Shown here in pieces: positions 45,378-54,563 of a stretch of DNA of 64,000 bases. Made by a program: the position numbers and the translations under genes. The stretch covers positions 1,674,001-1,738,000 of the forward strand of contig NZ_FNSW01000001.1 in assembly GCF_900104695.1 (NCBI RefSeq). The letters are read 5' to 3'. Positions within the stretch are counted from its first letter, which is position 1. Every line of letters starts with the position of its first letter. A model generated the notes under the pieces. The model was not told where the DNA came from and made no database searches. It was given only the letters and a program-made list of their open reading frames with translations. This stretch comes from Paenibacillus sp. GP183 (lineage in GTDB: Bacteria > Bacillota > Bacilli > Paenibacillales > NBRC-103111).

Positions 45378-45691
45378 ATCTAATGAATGACAGACCGAAT
45401 ATGGCAAATAATACAAGCCTACGTCCAAATATCTTTTATTTTCTTCGATTTGCTATCTTTTTCAAAACGCGTAATCTGATGAATTCCGATAACAATCGAC
45501 AAATATGTCCAAAGTCCCTGGTCGAAATAGTTCGAAATTTGTATATAAGCGAGCGTTCCTGAACAAAAGAAATTGCCCCCTTGGAGCCATCTTTTGACAG
45601 CATGTCCATATACCTGTTACGATAATTATAGTATACCACATTTTAGATTTATTTAGAACATATGTTTGTATGTAAAATGGAGGAAATCCCG

Positions 45692-46525
45692 ATGATGTAT
45701 TATAAAAACCAATTCCTGGACAAAAGCGAGGTTGGCATTTCCCCAGATGATCGCGGCTATTACTTTGGGGACGGTGTGTACGAGGTTTTTCGGATTTATA
45801 AGGGACAGGCGTATGAAAAAGAAGCACATTTTCAGCGATTAGTCCGAAGTGCCAAGGAAGTCAGTATTCCATTGCCTGATACGATCGAAAACATCGATAA
45901 AATTATAGGAAAATTGATCGAAATGGAGAAAATTTCCGATGGAACGCTATATTTGCAAATCACCAGAGGAGAGTCGCCGCGTTCGCATCCATTCCCCCCA
46001 TCCGAAACAACACCCGTGATGATGGCTTACTGCACAGAGGTCCAAAGACCTATTGCTTCCATGCAAAAAGGCATCACTGCCATCACCATGGATGACATCC
46101 GCTGGCTCCGCTGCGACATCAAAACCTTGAATCTGCTGCCCAACATACTCGTTAAGCAAACGGCCATAGAACGAGGAATCGGCGAAGCTATTCTCCATCG
46201 AAATGGAACCGTAACAGAATGCAGCGCCTCTAATATCATGATGGTTAAAGCAGGTGTAGTTCTAACGCATCCAGCCAACAATCTGATCCTTCACGGCATC
46301 ACCCGGGCGGTTGCTTTGAGGCTTGCTCGAGAACTTGGCATTGAAGCTAAAGAGGATGCATTTACGGTACAGCAGCTGATGGAAGCGGACGAAGCCTTTC
46401 TCACAGGCACAACCGTGGAGATAACACCCATCATTGAAATCGACGGCAAAAAAGTGGGCAGCGGCATCCTTGGACCGATCACTCAAAAGCTGCAGCAGGA
46501 ATTTGAACGAACCATTTCTGTTTAA
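45692..46525 (+). CDS. dat: D-amino acid (D-alanine) aminotransferase
   Basis: 277 residues from the ATG at 45692 with GGAGG 8 bp upstream. PLP fold-type IV: 'DRGYYFGDGVYEVFRIYKG', the Schiff-base Lys144 in 'RCDIKTLNLLPNILVKQ', and 'GTVTECSASNIMMV'. It makes D-glutamate/D-alanine for the cell wall. Branched-chain aminotransferase is less likely because of the short length and N-terminal motif. Confidence 0.9.
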   Translation: MMYYKNQFLDKSEVGISPDDRGYYFGDGVYEVFRIYKGQAYEKEAHFQRLVRSAKEVSIPLPDTIENIDKIIGKLIEMEKISDGTLYLQITRGESPRSHPFPPSETTPVMMAYCTEVQRPIASMQKGITAITMDDIRWLRCDIKTLNLLPNILVKQTAIERGIGEAILHRNGTVTECSASNIMMVKAGVVLTHPANNLILHGITRAVALRLARELGIEAKEDAFTVQQLMEADEAFLTGTTVEITPIIEIDGKKVGSGILGPITQKLQQEFERTISV

Positions 46526-46540
46526 AAGGATATGAAACCA

Positions 46541-46585
46541 AACAAGCTTCAAGGCTCTGCGTGTTTTGCAGGCTTCGAAGCTTGT
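46541..46585. terminator. Bidirectional terminator between dat and lipM
   Basis: 10-bp stem AACAAGCTTC/GAAGCTTGTT with further internal pairing and T-tracts; lies between convergent genes. Confidence 0.75.
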
Positions 46586-46627
46586 TTTAGTTGAATCGAG
46601 TGTATTCATTGATATTATGCACTTCAT

Positions 46628-47470
46628 TCACCTGCGGAAATTCCAATTCTCCGCTGCGTACTTCTCCTGAACAAGCTGTCGAGTCAGCTCCTGCTCATAA
46701 GCAGTCAGCTCCCCATCCTCCAGTACGATTCCCAAACCTTTGGCAATTCCCCGCCGAAAAGCATCTTCCACCTCACGAAGGTGGATTGGCGGTTTATTTT
46801 GCGCACGAAGCAGATCGTTGATCGTAACCGCTTTTTTCGCGAAGCTCAGCTTCATTCGCTCCGCGACTTTTTCATTCGAAAATTTCAGCAGCCGAAACAG
46901 CTGGTCCGTATCCATATCCAGCAAAATGGAACCGTGCTGAAGCACTACATCCTTCTGCCGAACCTGTGCGCTGCCCGCAATTTTACGGCCCTCCACAACA
47001 AGCTCGTACCAGGACGGCGAATCGAAGCACGCCGATGAGCCCGCGACGGAAGCATACTTCTCCTTCTCTTCCTCCGAAGCCAACTGTACCATCTCCGCGT
47101 TCAGCCCCAAGCCCCGAAAACCCTGCAGCAGCCCTTCGCTCAGCACCCGATAAGCTTCCGTAACATTCCGCGGGATTCCCGGATACGTTTCGGAAACGAT
47201 GATGCTGTAGGTTAGCTCGCGATCATGCAGCACCGCTCTTCCGCCGGTAGGCCTCCGCACGAAGCCAATACCTTCGCTTTCCACGGCTTCCATATCAACT
47301 TCCTGCGCTTTTTGGAAATAACCTATAGACAGCGTCGCCGGATTCCACCCATAGAAACGAACCGTCGGCGGCGACTTCTCCTCACTGTGAGCAGTCAGAA
47401 TTGCTTCGTCAATTGCCATATTTTCAGCGGGAGAACGATCTCCCGTATGTAGAAAACGCCATGCTTTCAT
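46628..47470 (-). CDS. lipM: Octanoyltransferase LipM
   Basis: 280 residues of the biotin/lipoate A/B ligase fold. 'RRPTGGRAVLHDRELTYSIIV' and 'GSSACFDSPSWYELVVEGRKIAGSAQVRQ' are present; the Cys in this segment is the acyl-carrying residue of LipM-type enzymes, and the Lys in 'GRKIAGSAQ' is conserved. LipM moves octanoate from ACP to GcvH. A lipoate ligase LplJ is the alternative but lacks this Cys context. Confidence 0.85.
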   Translation of the reverse strand: MKAWRFLHTGDRSPAENMAIDEAILTAHSEEKSPPTVRFYGWNPATLSIGYFQKAQEVDMEAVESEGIGFVRRPTGGRAVLHDRELTYSIIVSETYPGIPRNVTEAYRVLSEGLLQGFRGLGLNAEMVQLASEEEKEKYASVAGSSACFDSPSWYELVVEGRKIAGSAQVRQKDVVLQHGSILLDMDTDQLFRLLKFSNEKVAERMKLSFAKKAVTINDLLRAQNKPPIHLREVEDAFRRGIAKGLGIVLEDGELTAYEQELTRQLVQEKYAAENWNFRR

Positions 47471-47611
47471 TGAAGGCTCCCCATCCTTTCAAGCTCTTGC
47501 ATTTTGCGGTATCAAACCAGTTTAACATACCCTCCTCCACAACAAAAGTTATGAAAAAGGCCGATTAGGTTCATACTAGGAATCTATTCCTATCGATTAA
47601 CAGGAGGCCTC

Positions 47612-49390
47612 ATGCAGCAGAATCAACAGCAAGAATTCATTCGCCCGATTCATGATCAGCTTCATATGCATATAGATAGAGCCTGGCTGCCTTCCTTCGA
47701 GGATCGTGTACAAGGAGGCGGGCCCTGGGACGATTGGACGCTTTATCAACTGGCCTATGAGGCAGAAGAATCACGGTTGATTTCCAGCTTTGAGGAGCTG
47801 CAGTGCTTAAGCCGGCTGGAGCATCTCAAGCCGATGACGCATCAGATCGATACAGCCATGAAAGTGCTCAATGAAATGCGCGGACGTGCGATTTTGGCGG
47901 ACGAGGTTGGTCTAGGCAAAACGATTGAAGCCGGCTTGGTCCTCAAGGAATATATGGTGCGAGGTCTGGTTCGCAAAACCCTTATTCTGGTGCCAGCTTC
48001 TTTAGTCTTACAATGGGTGCGGGAGCTCAATCAGAAGTTCGGCATTCAAGCGTCTGCCCAGAAAAAGGCGTACATGTGGAAAACCTGCGATGTGATCGTA
48101 GCGTCCATGGATACTGCCAAACGCGAGCCGCACCGCGAAATCGTGATGGGTCTCGAATACGACATGCTCATAGTGGACGAAGCTCACAAGCTCAAGAACA
48201 AGAAGACGACGAATTACCAATTCGTAAATGAGCTGCGCAAAAAGTACTGTCTCTTGCTTACCGCAACTCCCATTCAAAACGATCTCAAGGAGCTTTACAA
48301 CCTGATTACTTTACTGAAGCCAGGGCAGCTCGGCGCCCAAACCAATTTTAAATCGAATTTTGTCGTGGGTAAAAGAACACCGAAAAACGAGGGCAAGCTT
48401 CAGCAGGAGCTGTCCAAGGTCATGATTCGCAATCGGCGCAGTGACGGGGCACTGGAATATACAAAGAGGGTTGTGAAAAACATTCCTCTCACTCTATCGC
48501 CGGAGGAGCAGGCGCTTTATGATGGCGTCACTCAATTCGTGCGCACCCGGTATGAAGAAAGCAAGGGCAATCTCACCAGCATACTTTCCATGATCACCCT
48601 GCAGCGGGAGGTTTGCAGCTCTCGCGACGCTGTTTTTCTGACATTGGTTAATTTATTCAAAAAGACGGCAGAGGATTCTCCAGTGAGACCGCGTATTTGG
48701 GAGCTGGTTGAGCTGATCCGCAGCATCAAGGCCAATACCAAGGCCGACAAGGCCATAGAGTTGGTTCAAAGCTTAGGAGAGAAGGTAATTATTTTTACAG
48801 AATATCGAGCCTCCCAGGAGTATCTGCTCTCGCATTTGAAGCTGCACAATATCAGTGCTGTTCCTTATCGCGGAGGGATGAATCGCGGCAAGAAGGACTG
48901 GATGATGGACCTTTTCCGCAATCGGGCCCAGGTGCTTGTTGCGACGGAAGCCGGCGGCGAAGGCATTAATCTGCAATTTTGCCACAACATGATTAACTTT
49001 GACCTGCCGTGGAATCCCATGCGAGTAGAGCAGAGAATCGGACGGATTCACCGCCTAGGTCAGACGCAGGATGTGAATATTTACAACCTGTCGACCCGAA
49101 ATACGATTGAAGAGTACATCCTTTCCCTATTGCATGAAAAAATCAATATGTTCGAGAAAGTCATTGGCCAGCTGGATACGATACTCGAACGATTTGAGAA
49201 AAAGAAATCTCTTGAATCCTCGCTATTCCGATTGGTGATGGAATCCCGTTCTGAAGAAGAAATCCGCAGCAAGCTGGATGAATTCGGCAATGCCTTCACC
49301 GAGATCCAAACGGAGATGGAGGCATCCGACGACCCGCTGAGCTCAATCCTGAATGCAGTAGACGGGCAACGAGTTGAGGTAGGACCATGA
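47612..49390 (+). CDS. yqhH: SNF2-family helicase (YqhH-like)
   Basis: 592 residues. SF2 motifs: 'AILADEVGLGKTIEAGLV' (about residues 94-111), 'DMLIVDEAHKLKNK', 'LLLTATPIQND', 'VIIFTEYRASQEYL' and 'GGEGINLQFCHNMINFDLPWNPMRVEQRIGRIHRLGQ'. A coiled C-terminal tail follows. Presumably an ATP-driven DNA/RNA translocase, cellular role unknown. Good AGGAGG site. The next gene overlaps by 4 bp. Confidence 0.92.
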   Translation: MQQNQQQEFIRPIHDQLHMHIDRAWLPSFEDRVQGGGPWDDWTLYQLAYEAEESRLISSFEELQCLSRLEHLKPMTHQIDTAMKVLNEMRGRAILADEVGLGKTIEAGLVLKEYMVRGLVRKTLILVPASLVLQWVRELNQKFGIQASAQKKAYMWKTCDVIVASMDTAKREPHREIVMGLEYDMLIVDEAHKLKNKKTTNYQFVNELRKKYCLLLTATPIQNDLKELYNLITLLKPGQLGAQTNFKSNFVVGKRTPKNEGKLQQELSKVMIRNRRSDGALEYTKRVVKNIPLTLSPEEQALYDGVTQFVRTRYEESKGNLTSILSMITLQREVCSSRDAVFLTLVNLFKKTAEDSPVRPRIWELVELIRSIKANTKADKAIELVQSLGEKVIIFTEYRASQEYLLSHLKLHNISAVPYRGGMNRGKKDWMMDLFRNRAQVLVATEAGGEGINLQFCHNMINFDLPWNPMRVEQRIGRIHRLGQTQDVNIYNLSTRNTIEEYILSLLHEKINMFEKVIGQLDTILERFEKKKSLESSLFRLVMESRSEEEIRSKLDEFGNAFTEIQTEMEASDDPLSSILNAVDGQRVEVGP

Positions 49391-50394
49391 ATAAACGGCA
49401 TATTCAGACCTTCGTAATGCGCTATCTGGAAGCGTTCGGCTGCAATATTATTGAGAAAACGCCGGAGTATGTCACGGTTAAGCTCTCGCCGGAAGCCGAT
49501 AAGGAAATGACCGGCCGCTCTTATTATTGGAGCTTTGTTGAACGTACAGGAGCTCCTGCTGAAACAATGACCTATACCTTCATGTTTGAATCGGAGAGGA
49601 TCAAAGAATTGCCTCAGCCCGCTACAATGCCAAGCAGCACTCCTCCAGGCGGAGAAAGCGCTCAGGCAGCTGCTGGAGCAGGAAACACTGCAGCAGCTGC
49701 CGTTGCACCAGCAAGCAGCAATGATAACAGCATCCTCGGGCGTTATTTTGGTTTTGTTCCGACGACGGTTATCGCGCGGGTGCCTCGTGATGAGGTTACG
49801 TTTGGCAGCCGCAGGCTGGAGCAGCTTTTTAACATCGTAGGCTCCAAAGGGAGATTTGTTCAGCTGTTTGAGGTGCCTTTTACCTTGCAGCCCTCGCCTT
49901 CTATGAGACGGGTCTATGAGACGTGGCTCAATATCAACTATAAATTAGAGCTGACCTGCGATATGAAGCGCAGCGAGATACATTCCATTGCGATTCAGCT
50001 GAACAACGGCGAAATACGCGAGAATTTTCATAAACAGCTTCTTACCAAAAATCTAACGCCCGGCCTTCCGGCCAATGCTTTTATCCTCCCCCATAGTCTT
50101 ACCCTGCCGAAAGCTGTAAATGCGTTGGAGCTTGTCCTAGAGCGCACCGTCAGCAATTACGATCACAAATGGGCAGATCAAGCCAATGAAAGACACCAGG
50201 ATGAGGTACTCCGCATTGATTCCTATTATCGAAGTTTGATTGAGGGAGCCGAATTGGAGCAGAGGGAGGAAATAGAAACTCAGTATTTGAACCGCAGAGC
50301 GGAAATCGATTGGCAGTACAAGCCCCGCGTCCTCGTTTCCGTCATCAATTGCGGATTGTTCCATCTGAACTCGGGAGATAGGGCAAGAAACTGA
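49387..50394 (+). CDS. yqhG: YqhG family protein
   Basis: 335 residues beginning 'MNKRHIQTFVMRYLEAFGCNIIEKTPEYVTVKLSPEADKEMTGRSYYWSFVE', as in B. subtilis YqhG, which is also paired with YqhH. An extra Ala/Ser/Pro-rich stretch (about residues 78-118) seems to be an unstructured insertion relative to shorter homologues. The C-terminal half has charged helices. Function unknown; co-translation with the helicase suggests a complex. Confidence 0.85.
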   Translation: MNKRHIQTFVMRYLEAFGCNIIEKTPEYVTVKLSPEADKEMTGRSYYWSFVERTGAPAETMTYTFMFESERIKELPQPATMPSSTPPGGESAQAAAGAGNTAAAAVAPASSNDNSILGRYFGFVPTTVIARVPRDEVTFGSRRLEQLFNIVGSKGRFVQLFEVPFTLQPSPSMRRVYETWLNINYKLELTCDMKRSEIHSIAIQLNNGEIRENFHKQLLTKNLTPGLPANAFILPHSLTLPKAVNALELVLERTVSNYDHKWADQANERHQDEVLRIDSYYRSLIEGAELEQREEIETQYLNRRAEIDWQYKPRVLVSVINCGLFHLNSGDRARN

Positions 50395-50514
50395 CTTCAT
50401 TCGTGAAAAGATAGCAAATTTACCGCTGCATGATCCAACATTCTTTGCATGCCATCAAGCTTAGAATGTAGGAATAGCATAGACAATTGAAAAAAATGGG
50501 CAGGTGACAAGAAT

Positions 50515-51447
50515 TTGAACAAATGGATTATCCTATTGCTGTCGGCAAGCGTATTTCTCGGCGCTTATCGGACCTCTCCACATCAACCATTGATCATTAC
50601 AGGACAAGCTGTACCTGCTGCCGTAGCTTTGAATAGCAGTGCTCCTGAGCCTCCTGTTAAGCCTTCTGATAAGCCTTCTGTTAAAGCTTCGGACAAGCCC
50701 GCTTCCATTTTGGATGATACCGTGAACCGGTGGAAGCTTGCTTTAGCGAAGGAGCATGGCTTTGAGAGCTGGGAGAAAGCCACCTGGAGCAGCTACACAC
50801 TAGGACCCGGCAATCATGGGTGGGCCGTAATCCTGGTCAACGAAGGAAAAGAAATTGGATATATGATCATTCATGCCGCCGAAAATGGCGAGTTGCGCCT
50901 AACGGAATATGGTACTGGAAGCAGCCCTTTATTTAGCCTTACAACCCTGTATCGTTCGTTGATACAGCTTGGACTCATTCCTGAATCTACTAAAGCGGAT
51001 CGCTTGTATTTAGGCCCACTGCAAGGTGTATGGACCCTTACAGCGGATCAAAAGACATATGTGCTCGATGCCAAGACGGGGGAGACTTTGCCTTTTGACA
51101 ACCTGTCGGTGATGGACAACGTAACCATCCCTCTTCCTTCAAACACAACCTTTAGCGGGAAGCTGGAAGAAAAGCTGCTGCCTTCCTTTGACCCCTACGA
51201 ACGACTGCCATGGGTACAGGGTAACCCGGTCGCTATTTCTGGACTGGATGAGCTGCGAATCACCCTGCAGAACAATCCAAAGCTAACTTATGTTTCAGAG
51301 CCTTATGCAGGAAAAGTAACTTATGCTCTTGCTGTGCTTGGTTATCGTAAATGGGAGAAGGATGATCCCTATCTGATTCTGGATCATGAAGGACCCTGCT
51401 ATCTGCCGCTTCTTTCTGCATTATCTCGCGGCAAGCTTTATCCCTGA
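50515..51447 (+). CDS. Conserved hypothetical exported protein
   Basis: 310 residues, TTG start after GGCAGGTGACAAG. A hydrophobic N-terminus 'WIILLLSASVFLGAY' suggests a signal or anchor, then a repeat-like linker 'VKPSDKPSVKASDKP' and a globular domain with 'GNHGWAVILVNEGKEIGYMIIHAAENGELRLTEYG'. Not recognised as a known family. Probably cell-surface. It ends at a strong terminator. Confidence 0.7.
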   Translation: MNKWIILLLSASVFLGAYRTSPHQPLIITGQAVPAAVALNSSAPEPPVKPSDKPSVKASDKPASILDDTVNRWKLALAKEHGFESWEKATWSSYTLGPGNHGWAVILVNEGKEIGYMIIHAAENGELRLTEYGTGSSPLFSLTTLYRSLIQLGLIPESTKADRLYLGPLQGVWTLTADQKTYVLDAKTGETLPFDNLSVMDNVTIPLPSNTTFSGKLEEKLLPSFDPYERLPWVQGNPVAISGLDELRITLQNNPKLTYVSEPYAGKVTYALAVLGYRKWEKDDPYLILDHEGPCYLPLLSALSRGKLYP

Positions 51448-51463
51448 TCGTCTATTTAAAATG

Positions 51464-51517
51464 AAAAAGAACAACCTCCGCTTGGCTGATGAATCAGCCT
51501 TGGGGAGGTGTTCTTTT
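51464..51517. terminator. Long bidirectional terminator
   Basis: Stem of AAAGAACAACCTCC/GGAGGTGTTCTTT plus an inner GGCTGAT/ATCAGCC stem, with A and T tracts at the flanks. It sits between convergent genes and includes the last codons of yqzE. Confidence 0.85.
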
Positions 51518-51712
51518 GTTTTTTCGGAATTGCTGCGCTATCATTCCAATCGCCATAGGCAGCATGCCAAACCAGCGGGATTGCCAGCTTTCCATGTTAG
51601 TCTTGTCGATTTGCTTGGCATGCTTGCGCACTTCTTTAGGTGTGTGGACGTATGTGACGACCTGCTCCGCGAGAAACTTGAGCAGTTCTTCTCTTTCTTT
51701 TTTTTCAGCCAA
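51494..51712 (-). CDS. yqzE: YqzE family protein
   Basis: 72 residues from the TTG at 51712 (a GTG at 51730 is the alternative). 'FLAEQVVTYVHTPKEVRKHAKQIDK....WQSRWFGMLPMAIGM' matches the YqzE pattern, a small membrane-associated protein found after comG in B. subtilis. No comG genes are here. Function unknown. Confidence 0.75.
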   Translation of the reverse strand: MAEKKEREELLKFLAEQVVTYVHTPKEVRKHAKQIDKTNMESWQSRWFGMLPMAIGMIAQQFRKNKRTPPQG

Positions 51713-51778
51713 AGTACCACCGCCTTCCATCCACAGTGTATCCCGTATTCAGCAGTGTCATACCTGATTATGGCTGGG

Positions 51779-52060
51779 TCATCCCACCCTGCCGCCGCTT
51801 TCTATAATAATTTTATCGGCAAAGGATTTTATGGTCCCGCATCCGATCAGCATCGGCTTGGATTCGCATTGCAGCAGCATGGTGCTGCTCCTTACATCCC
51901 AAGCGTATTTAAAGCCTACTTTAAATCCGGTAACCGTAAGCGTAAACTTCCCCGAGGGTGTATTGGGAATCGATGAACTGTGCTTTCTGCCCGCATTTTG
52001 CAATGCTTTAAATACGGCAGGTGTTACATTCCTATAAGTCCAAGTTGGACAAACTGCCAT
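51779..52060 (-). CDS. Conserved hypothetical protein, 93 residues
   Basis: GGAGG 6 bp before the ATG supports translation. Beta-rich looking sequence 'FTLTVTGFKVGFKYAWDVRSSTMLLQCESKPMLIGCG', with three cysteines and no signal peptide. Not recognised. Confidence 0.6.
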   Translation of the reverse strand: MAVCPTWTYRNVTPAVFKALQNAGRKHSSSIPNTPSGKFTLTVTGFKVGFKYAWDVRSSTMLLQCESKPMLIGCGTIKSFADKIIIESGGRVG

Positions 52061-52139
52061 GATGTATCCCTCCTTCTACCTACATTTGTATGTGGTGGAA
52101 GGAGAGTGGGTTCCGGTTTCAATCGTGGAATAATTTCGG

Positions 52140-53000
52140 TTAAAGCCGAAATCCGATAGATAGAATAATTAAAATAACGAGAAATAAGATCAGGTACCAA
52201 CGCTTTTTGAAAAATTTAATCAAAGCGAAACGCAGCTTGGCCGGAAGCTTAAGCTTTAAATTCGTCCCCCAGCCATCGTACACGCCTCCCGCTTTATCCG
52301 TCAGTGCGAACAGCTCCTTCGTCACCGCATTGATGGTGGGCAAGTCAAGCGCGTGCCTTTTGCTCAGCTGCAGAACATAGGGATACTTGGTTTTGGATGT
52401 ATCCTTTTCCGCATTCACAACCTGGTACCCCAGCTCACGGGCTTTGCTTTTAACCTCATCCATTCCGATTTTACTTGCAAAATGCAGCCAATGCTCCACC
52501 ACTCTGACCATCTCGGCTCGATCCCCATGCTGAATCAGCGCGTATGAGATTTTGGCATTGCGCATCCACTGCTCTTCCAGCGGCCTCGGATACATCACTT
52601 CCCGATAGAAGGACCAGTCGGCATCCTCCTTAACCGATGAATAATAGCGAAAAGACGGAAAGTCGACCATGATCTCACGAAGCTTCGGCTCCCAGTCCTC
52701 GGATTCATCCGCATAAAAATACAGCTCCATCTTGTTTTGCACAGAGATTCTGCCGACATAAACCGCGAGCTCAGCATCCTGCATCCGCCGCATCAGCCTA
52801 TCCTCCAGGGAATAAAATAAATCCTGCGCGCCCTTGCTGGAATTACCGGCTGCATCCCATAAACTGTACATATTGAAAATGACAGCAATCAAACGAGAGA
52901 ACCCTGCCACTGGCGCCGTTTCCTTGAGGCCTGTGTTCATGAATATCATCATGGGCTCAATGCCGTCATTGCGTTCAAATAAATTCCAATCCTCAGTCAT
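52140..53000 (-). CDS. DUF695 and RraB-like domains with a C-terminal membrane anchor
   Basis: 286 residues. The N-terminal half (to about 130) resembles DUF695 ('YVGRISVQNKMELYFYADES', 'DADWSFYREVMYPRPLEEQ'). The second part 'VVEHWLHFASKIGMDEVKSKARELGYQV...YVLQLSKRHALDLPTINAVTKELFALTDKAGGVYDGWGT' resembles RraB, the regulator of RNase E. A final helix 'WYLILFLVILIILSIGF' should anchor it. AAGGAG precedes the start. Since Bacillales rely on RNase Y, the target is unclear. Confidence 0.72.
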   Translation of the reverse strand: MTEDWNLFERNDGIEPMMIFMNTGLKETAPVAGFSRLIAVIFNMYSLWDAAGNSSKGAQDLFYSLEDRLMRRMQDAELAVYVGRISVQNKMELYFYADESEDWEPKLREIMVDFPSFRYYSSVKEDADWSFYREVMYPRPLEEQWMRNAKISYALIQHGDRAEMVRVVEHWLHFASKIGMDEVKSKARELGYQVVNAEKDTSKTKYPYVLQLSKRHALDLPTINAVTKELFALTDKAGGVYDGWGTNLKLKLPAKLRFALIKFFKKRWYLILFLVILIILSIGFRL

Positions 53001-53017
53001 TCGTTAAAATCTCCTTC

Positions 53018-53182
53018 TCATTTCCGCAGGTCCTTAGCATTAACTGACTCATTGCGAAGAGATTGCTCGAGATCAGCTATTGTTTTATTTAACAGTTCAC
53101 CCTTGTTTTTGGAAAACAGGCTTCGCTTCTCTTTTAGCAGTACATTCAAGATCAATTGCTTTTGCTTATTCGTCAACAGCAT
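53018..53182 (-). CDS. Small hypothetical protein, 54 residues
   Basis: ATG at 53182 after AGGAGGGGTTTATA. Reads 'MLLTNKQKQLILNVLLKEKR...', highly charged and helical, ending 'NAKDLRK'. It lies between yidC and the DUF695-RraB gene on the same strand. Unrecognised. Confidence 0.6.
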   Translation of the reverse strand: MLLTNKQKQLILNVLLKEKRSLFSKNKGELLNKTIADLEQSLRNESVNAKDLRK

Positions 53183-53204
53183 TATAAACCCCTCCTGTTG
53201 ATGG

Positions 53205-53891
53205 TTACTTAGGCCCTGCCATCTCAGGCATTCCCTCCAGAATCAACCTTTTTCCGAATGAAGTCCGGTAAAATCCCCGTTCCATCAAAGCAAAAAGTGA
53301 ACTAGTTGCCGAATACAGACAGACGGCTACAGGTGACCACCACATCACCGCTCCAAATATACCTACCATCAACAGCGGCAAGCCTGCTCTTTGAAGTAAT
53401 GAACCGGCAATTGCCATCTCTGAGGTTAGCGGGATGAGCATACTGATAAAAGTAATCACTGCGCCGGAAATCGGTACGATATGCATCGGATCAAGCTGGC
53501 CTAACGAGGCTACCCATGGGATGATTTCTGAAGTCATGGTGGAGCCATGTGAAATGAATAATTGATACAAGCTTAAGAAAATCGGCGCTTGAATAAGGCT
53601 GACCACAATGGTGGAGAGCGGTTTAATGCCATAGCGATTATATAGCTTCATCATTTCTTCACTGAGCTTTGACGTATCCGATGCATACTTTTTACGCAAT
53701 TGGGCTAACTGCGGCTGAATGCGAGCCTGCCTGACTTGCTGCTTGGCCATTCTCAAATTTAACAAGAATAATGAAGCTCGAATGAGTAACGTTAACAATA
53801 TGACCGCTATGCCCCAATCATGTGTAAACCCCTGTAGAGCGGATAACAGCATATTCAAAATATGAATCACGGGTTGAAGTAATGTCGACAT
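53205..53891 (-). CDS. YidC/Oxa1-family membrane insertase, paralogue
   Basis: 228 residues with the five-helix Oxa1 core: 'WGIAVILLTLLIRASLFLLNLRMAKQQVRQARIQPQLAQLRKKY' (conserved Arg38 in the groove) and 'YNRYGIKPLSTIVVSLIQAPIFLSLYQL'. Unlike SpoIIIJ/YidC2 it lacks a lipoprotein signal Cys. No rnpA/rpmH nearby, so it is an accessory copy. Paired with a small membrane protein gene 19 bp upstream. Confidence 0.88.
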   Translation of the reverse strand: MSTLLQPVIHILNMLLSALQGFTHDWGIAVILLTLLIRASLFLLNLRMAKQQVRQARIQPQLAQLRKKYASDTSKLSEEMMKLYNRYGIKPLSTIVVSLIQAPIFLSLYQLFISHGSTMTSEIIPWVASLGQLDPMHIVPISGAVITFISMLIPLTSEMAIAGSLLQRAGLPLLMVGIFGAVMWWSPVAVCLYSATSSLFALMERGFYRTSFGKRLILEGMPEMAGPK

Positions 53892-53910
53892 CTCTCTATT
53901 CCTCCTTATA

Positions 53911-54192
53911 TCATGAAAAATTATGATTACTCATGATAAAAAGAGAGTCTTCTTCTCCACTCGGCAGACTTCGTCCGCTTCTACTTCCAGGTACTTTCCT
54001 GCGGATCCAGTGCAGCCTATCCAATCCGCTAGAAAGTTTCTGTCCGACTTTCTTTACGAGGCTGCTTCCATTAATAAAATCAGGCTCAGCGTGCTGCAGC
54101 TGGAGAGGACAGGCATAGAAAAAATAACCGGCCAGCAAACCAGTTAGACCGAGCAATAAAATAATGAAGGAAACATCTGCGGTTATCTCCAT
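53911..54192 (-). CDS. Small membrane protein paired with the YidC paralogue
   Basis: 93 residues from the ATG at 54192 (AGGAGGGGAAGGC before it). One strong helix 'VSFIILLLGLTGLLAGYFFYACPLQLQ' at the N-terminus, then a basic, Ser/Arg-rich cytoplasmic tail. Not recognised. Same-strand position 19 bp ahead of yidC suggests it is a client or partner of the insertase. Confidence 0.65.
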   Translation of the reverse strand: MEITADVSFIILLLGLTGLLAGYFFYACPLQLQHAEPDFINGSSLVKKVGQKLSSGLDRLHWIRRKVPGSRSGRSLPSGEEDSLFIMSNHNFS

Positions 54193-54311
54193 GCCTTCCC
54201 CTCCTTTTTTCAGCAAACCTGTATGATCAGTTTCTACGCAAAGCAAACAAAAAAGGTTTCATGTTTCATCCATCTCTATGATATCTTTACTATAGATAAG
54301 GAGGTGAAAAA

Positions 54312-54509
54312 ATGGCAGAAACCAAAATTACAGCTAACGATAACGGTCCATTAGTTATTAATGGTGAAATTGAACTTATTGATGGTGCAGGAAACCGAAT
54401 CGAAACCAAACAAGCTACATACTTGTGCCGATGCGGTCAATCTAGCAATAAACCATTTTGTAACGGCGCTCATAGAACAGCAAACTTTGAAAGTGCAGTT
54501 CGTGCATAA
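54312..54509 (+). CDS. CDGSH iron-sulfur domain protein
   Basis: 65 residues. [2Fe-2S] ligands Cys39, Cys41, Cys50 and His54 in 'YLCRCGQSSNKPFCNGAH'; the CDGSH motif reads CNGAH. A small cytoplasmic redox or cluster-transfer protein. AAGGAGGTG precedes the ATG. Confidence 0.92.
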   Translation: MAETKITANDNGPLVINGEIELIDGAGNRIETKQATYLCRCGQSSNKPFCNGAHRTANFESAVRA

Positions 54510-54524
54510 TAACGCCACATGCAA

Positions 54525-54555
54525 AACAGAGGCAGCCTCAGCTGCCCCTGTTTTT
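54525..54555. terminator. Terminator between the CDGSH gene and cysI
   Basis: 12-bp stem with one mismatch (AACAGAGGCAGC/GCTGCCCCTGTT), four-base loop and T5; lies between convergent genes. Confidence 0.8.
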
Positions 54556-54563
54556 AATAATGA

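Noticed and set aside
51386-51976. Long plus-strand frame of 196 codons
   Set aside because: It runs antisense to yqzE and the 93-residue gene, both of which have better starts, and it crosses a terminator hairpin.
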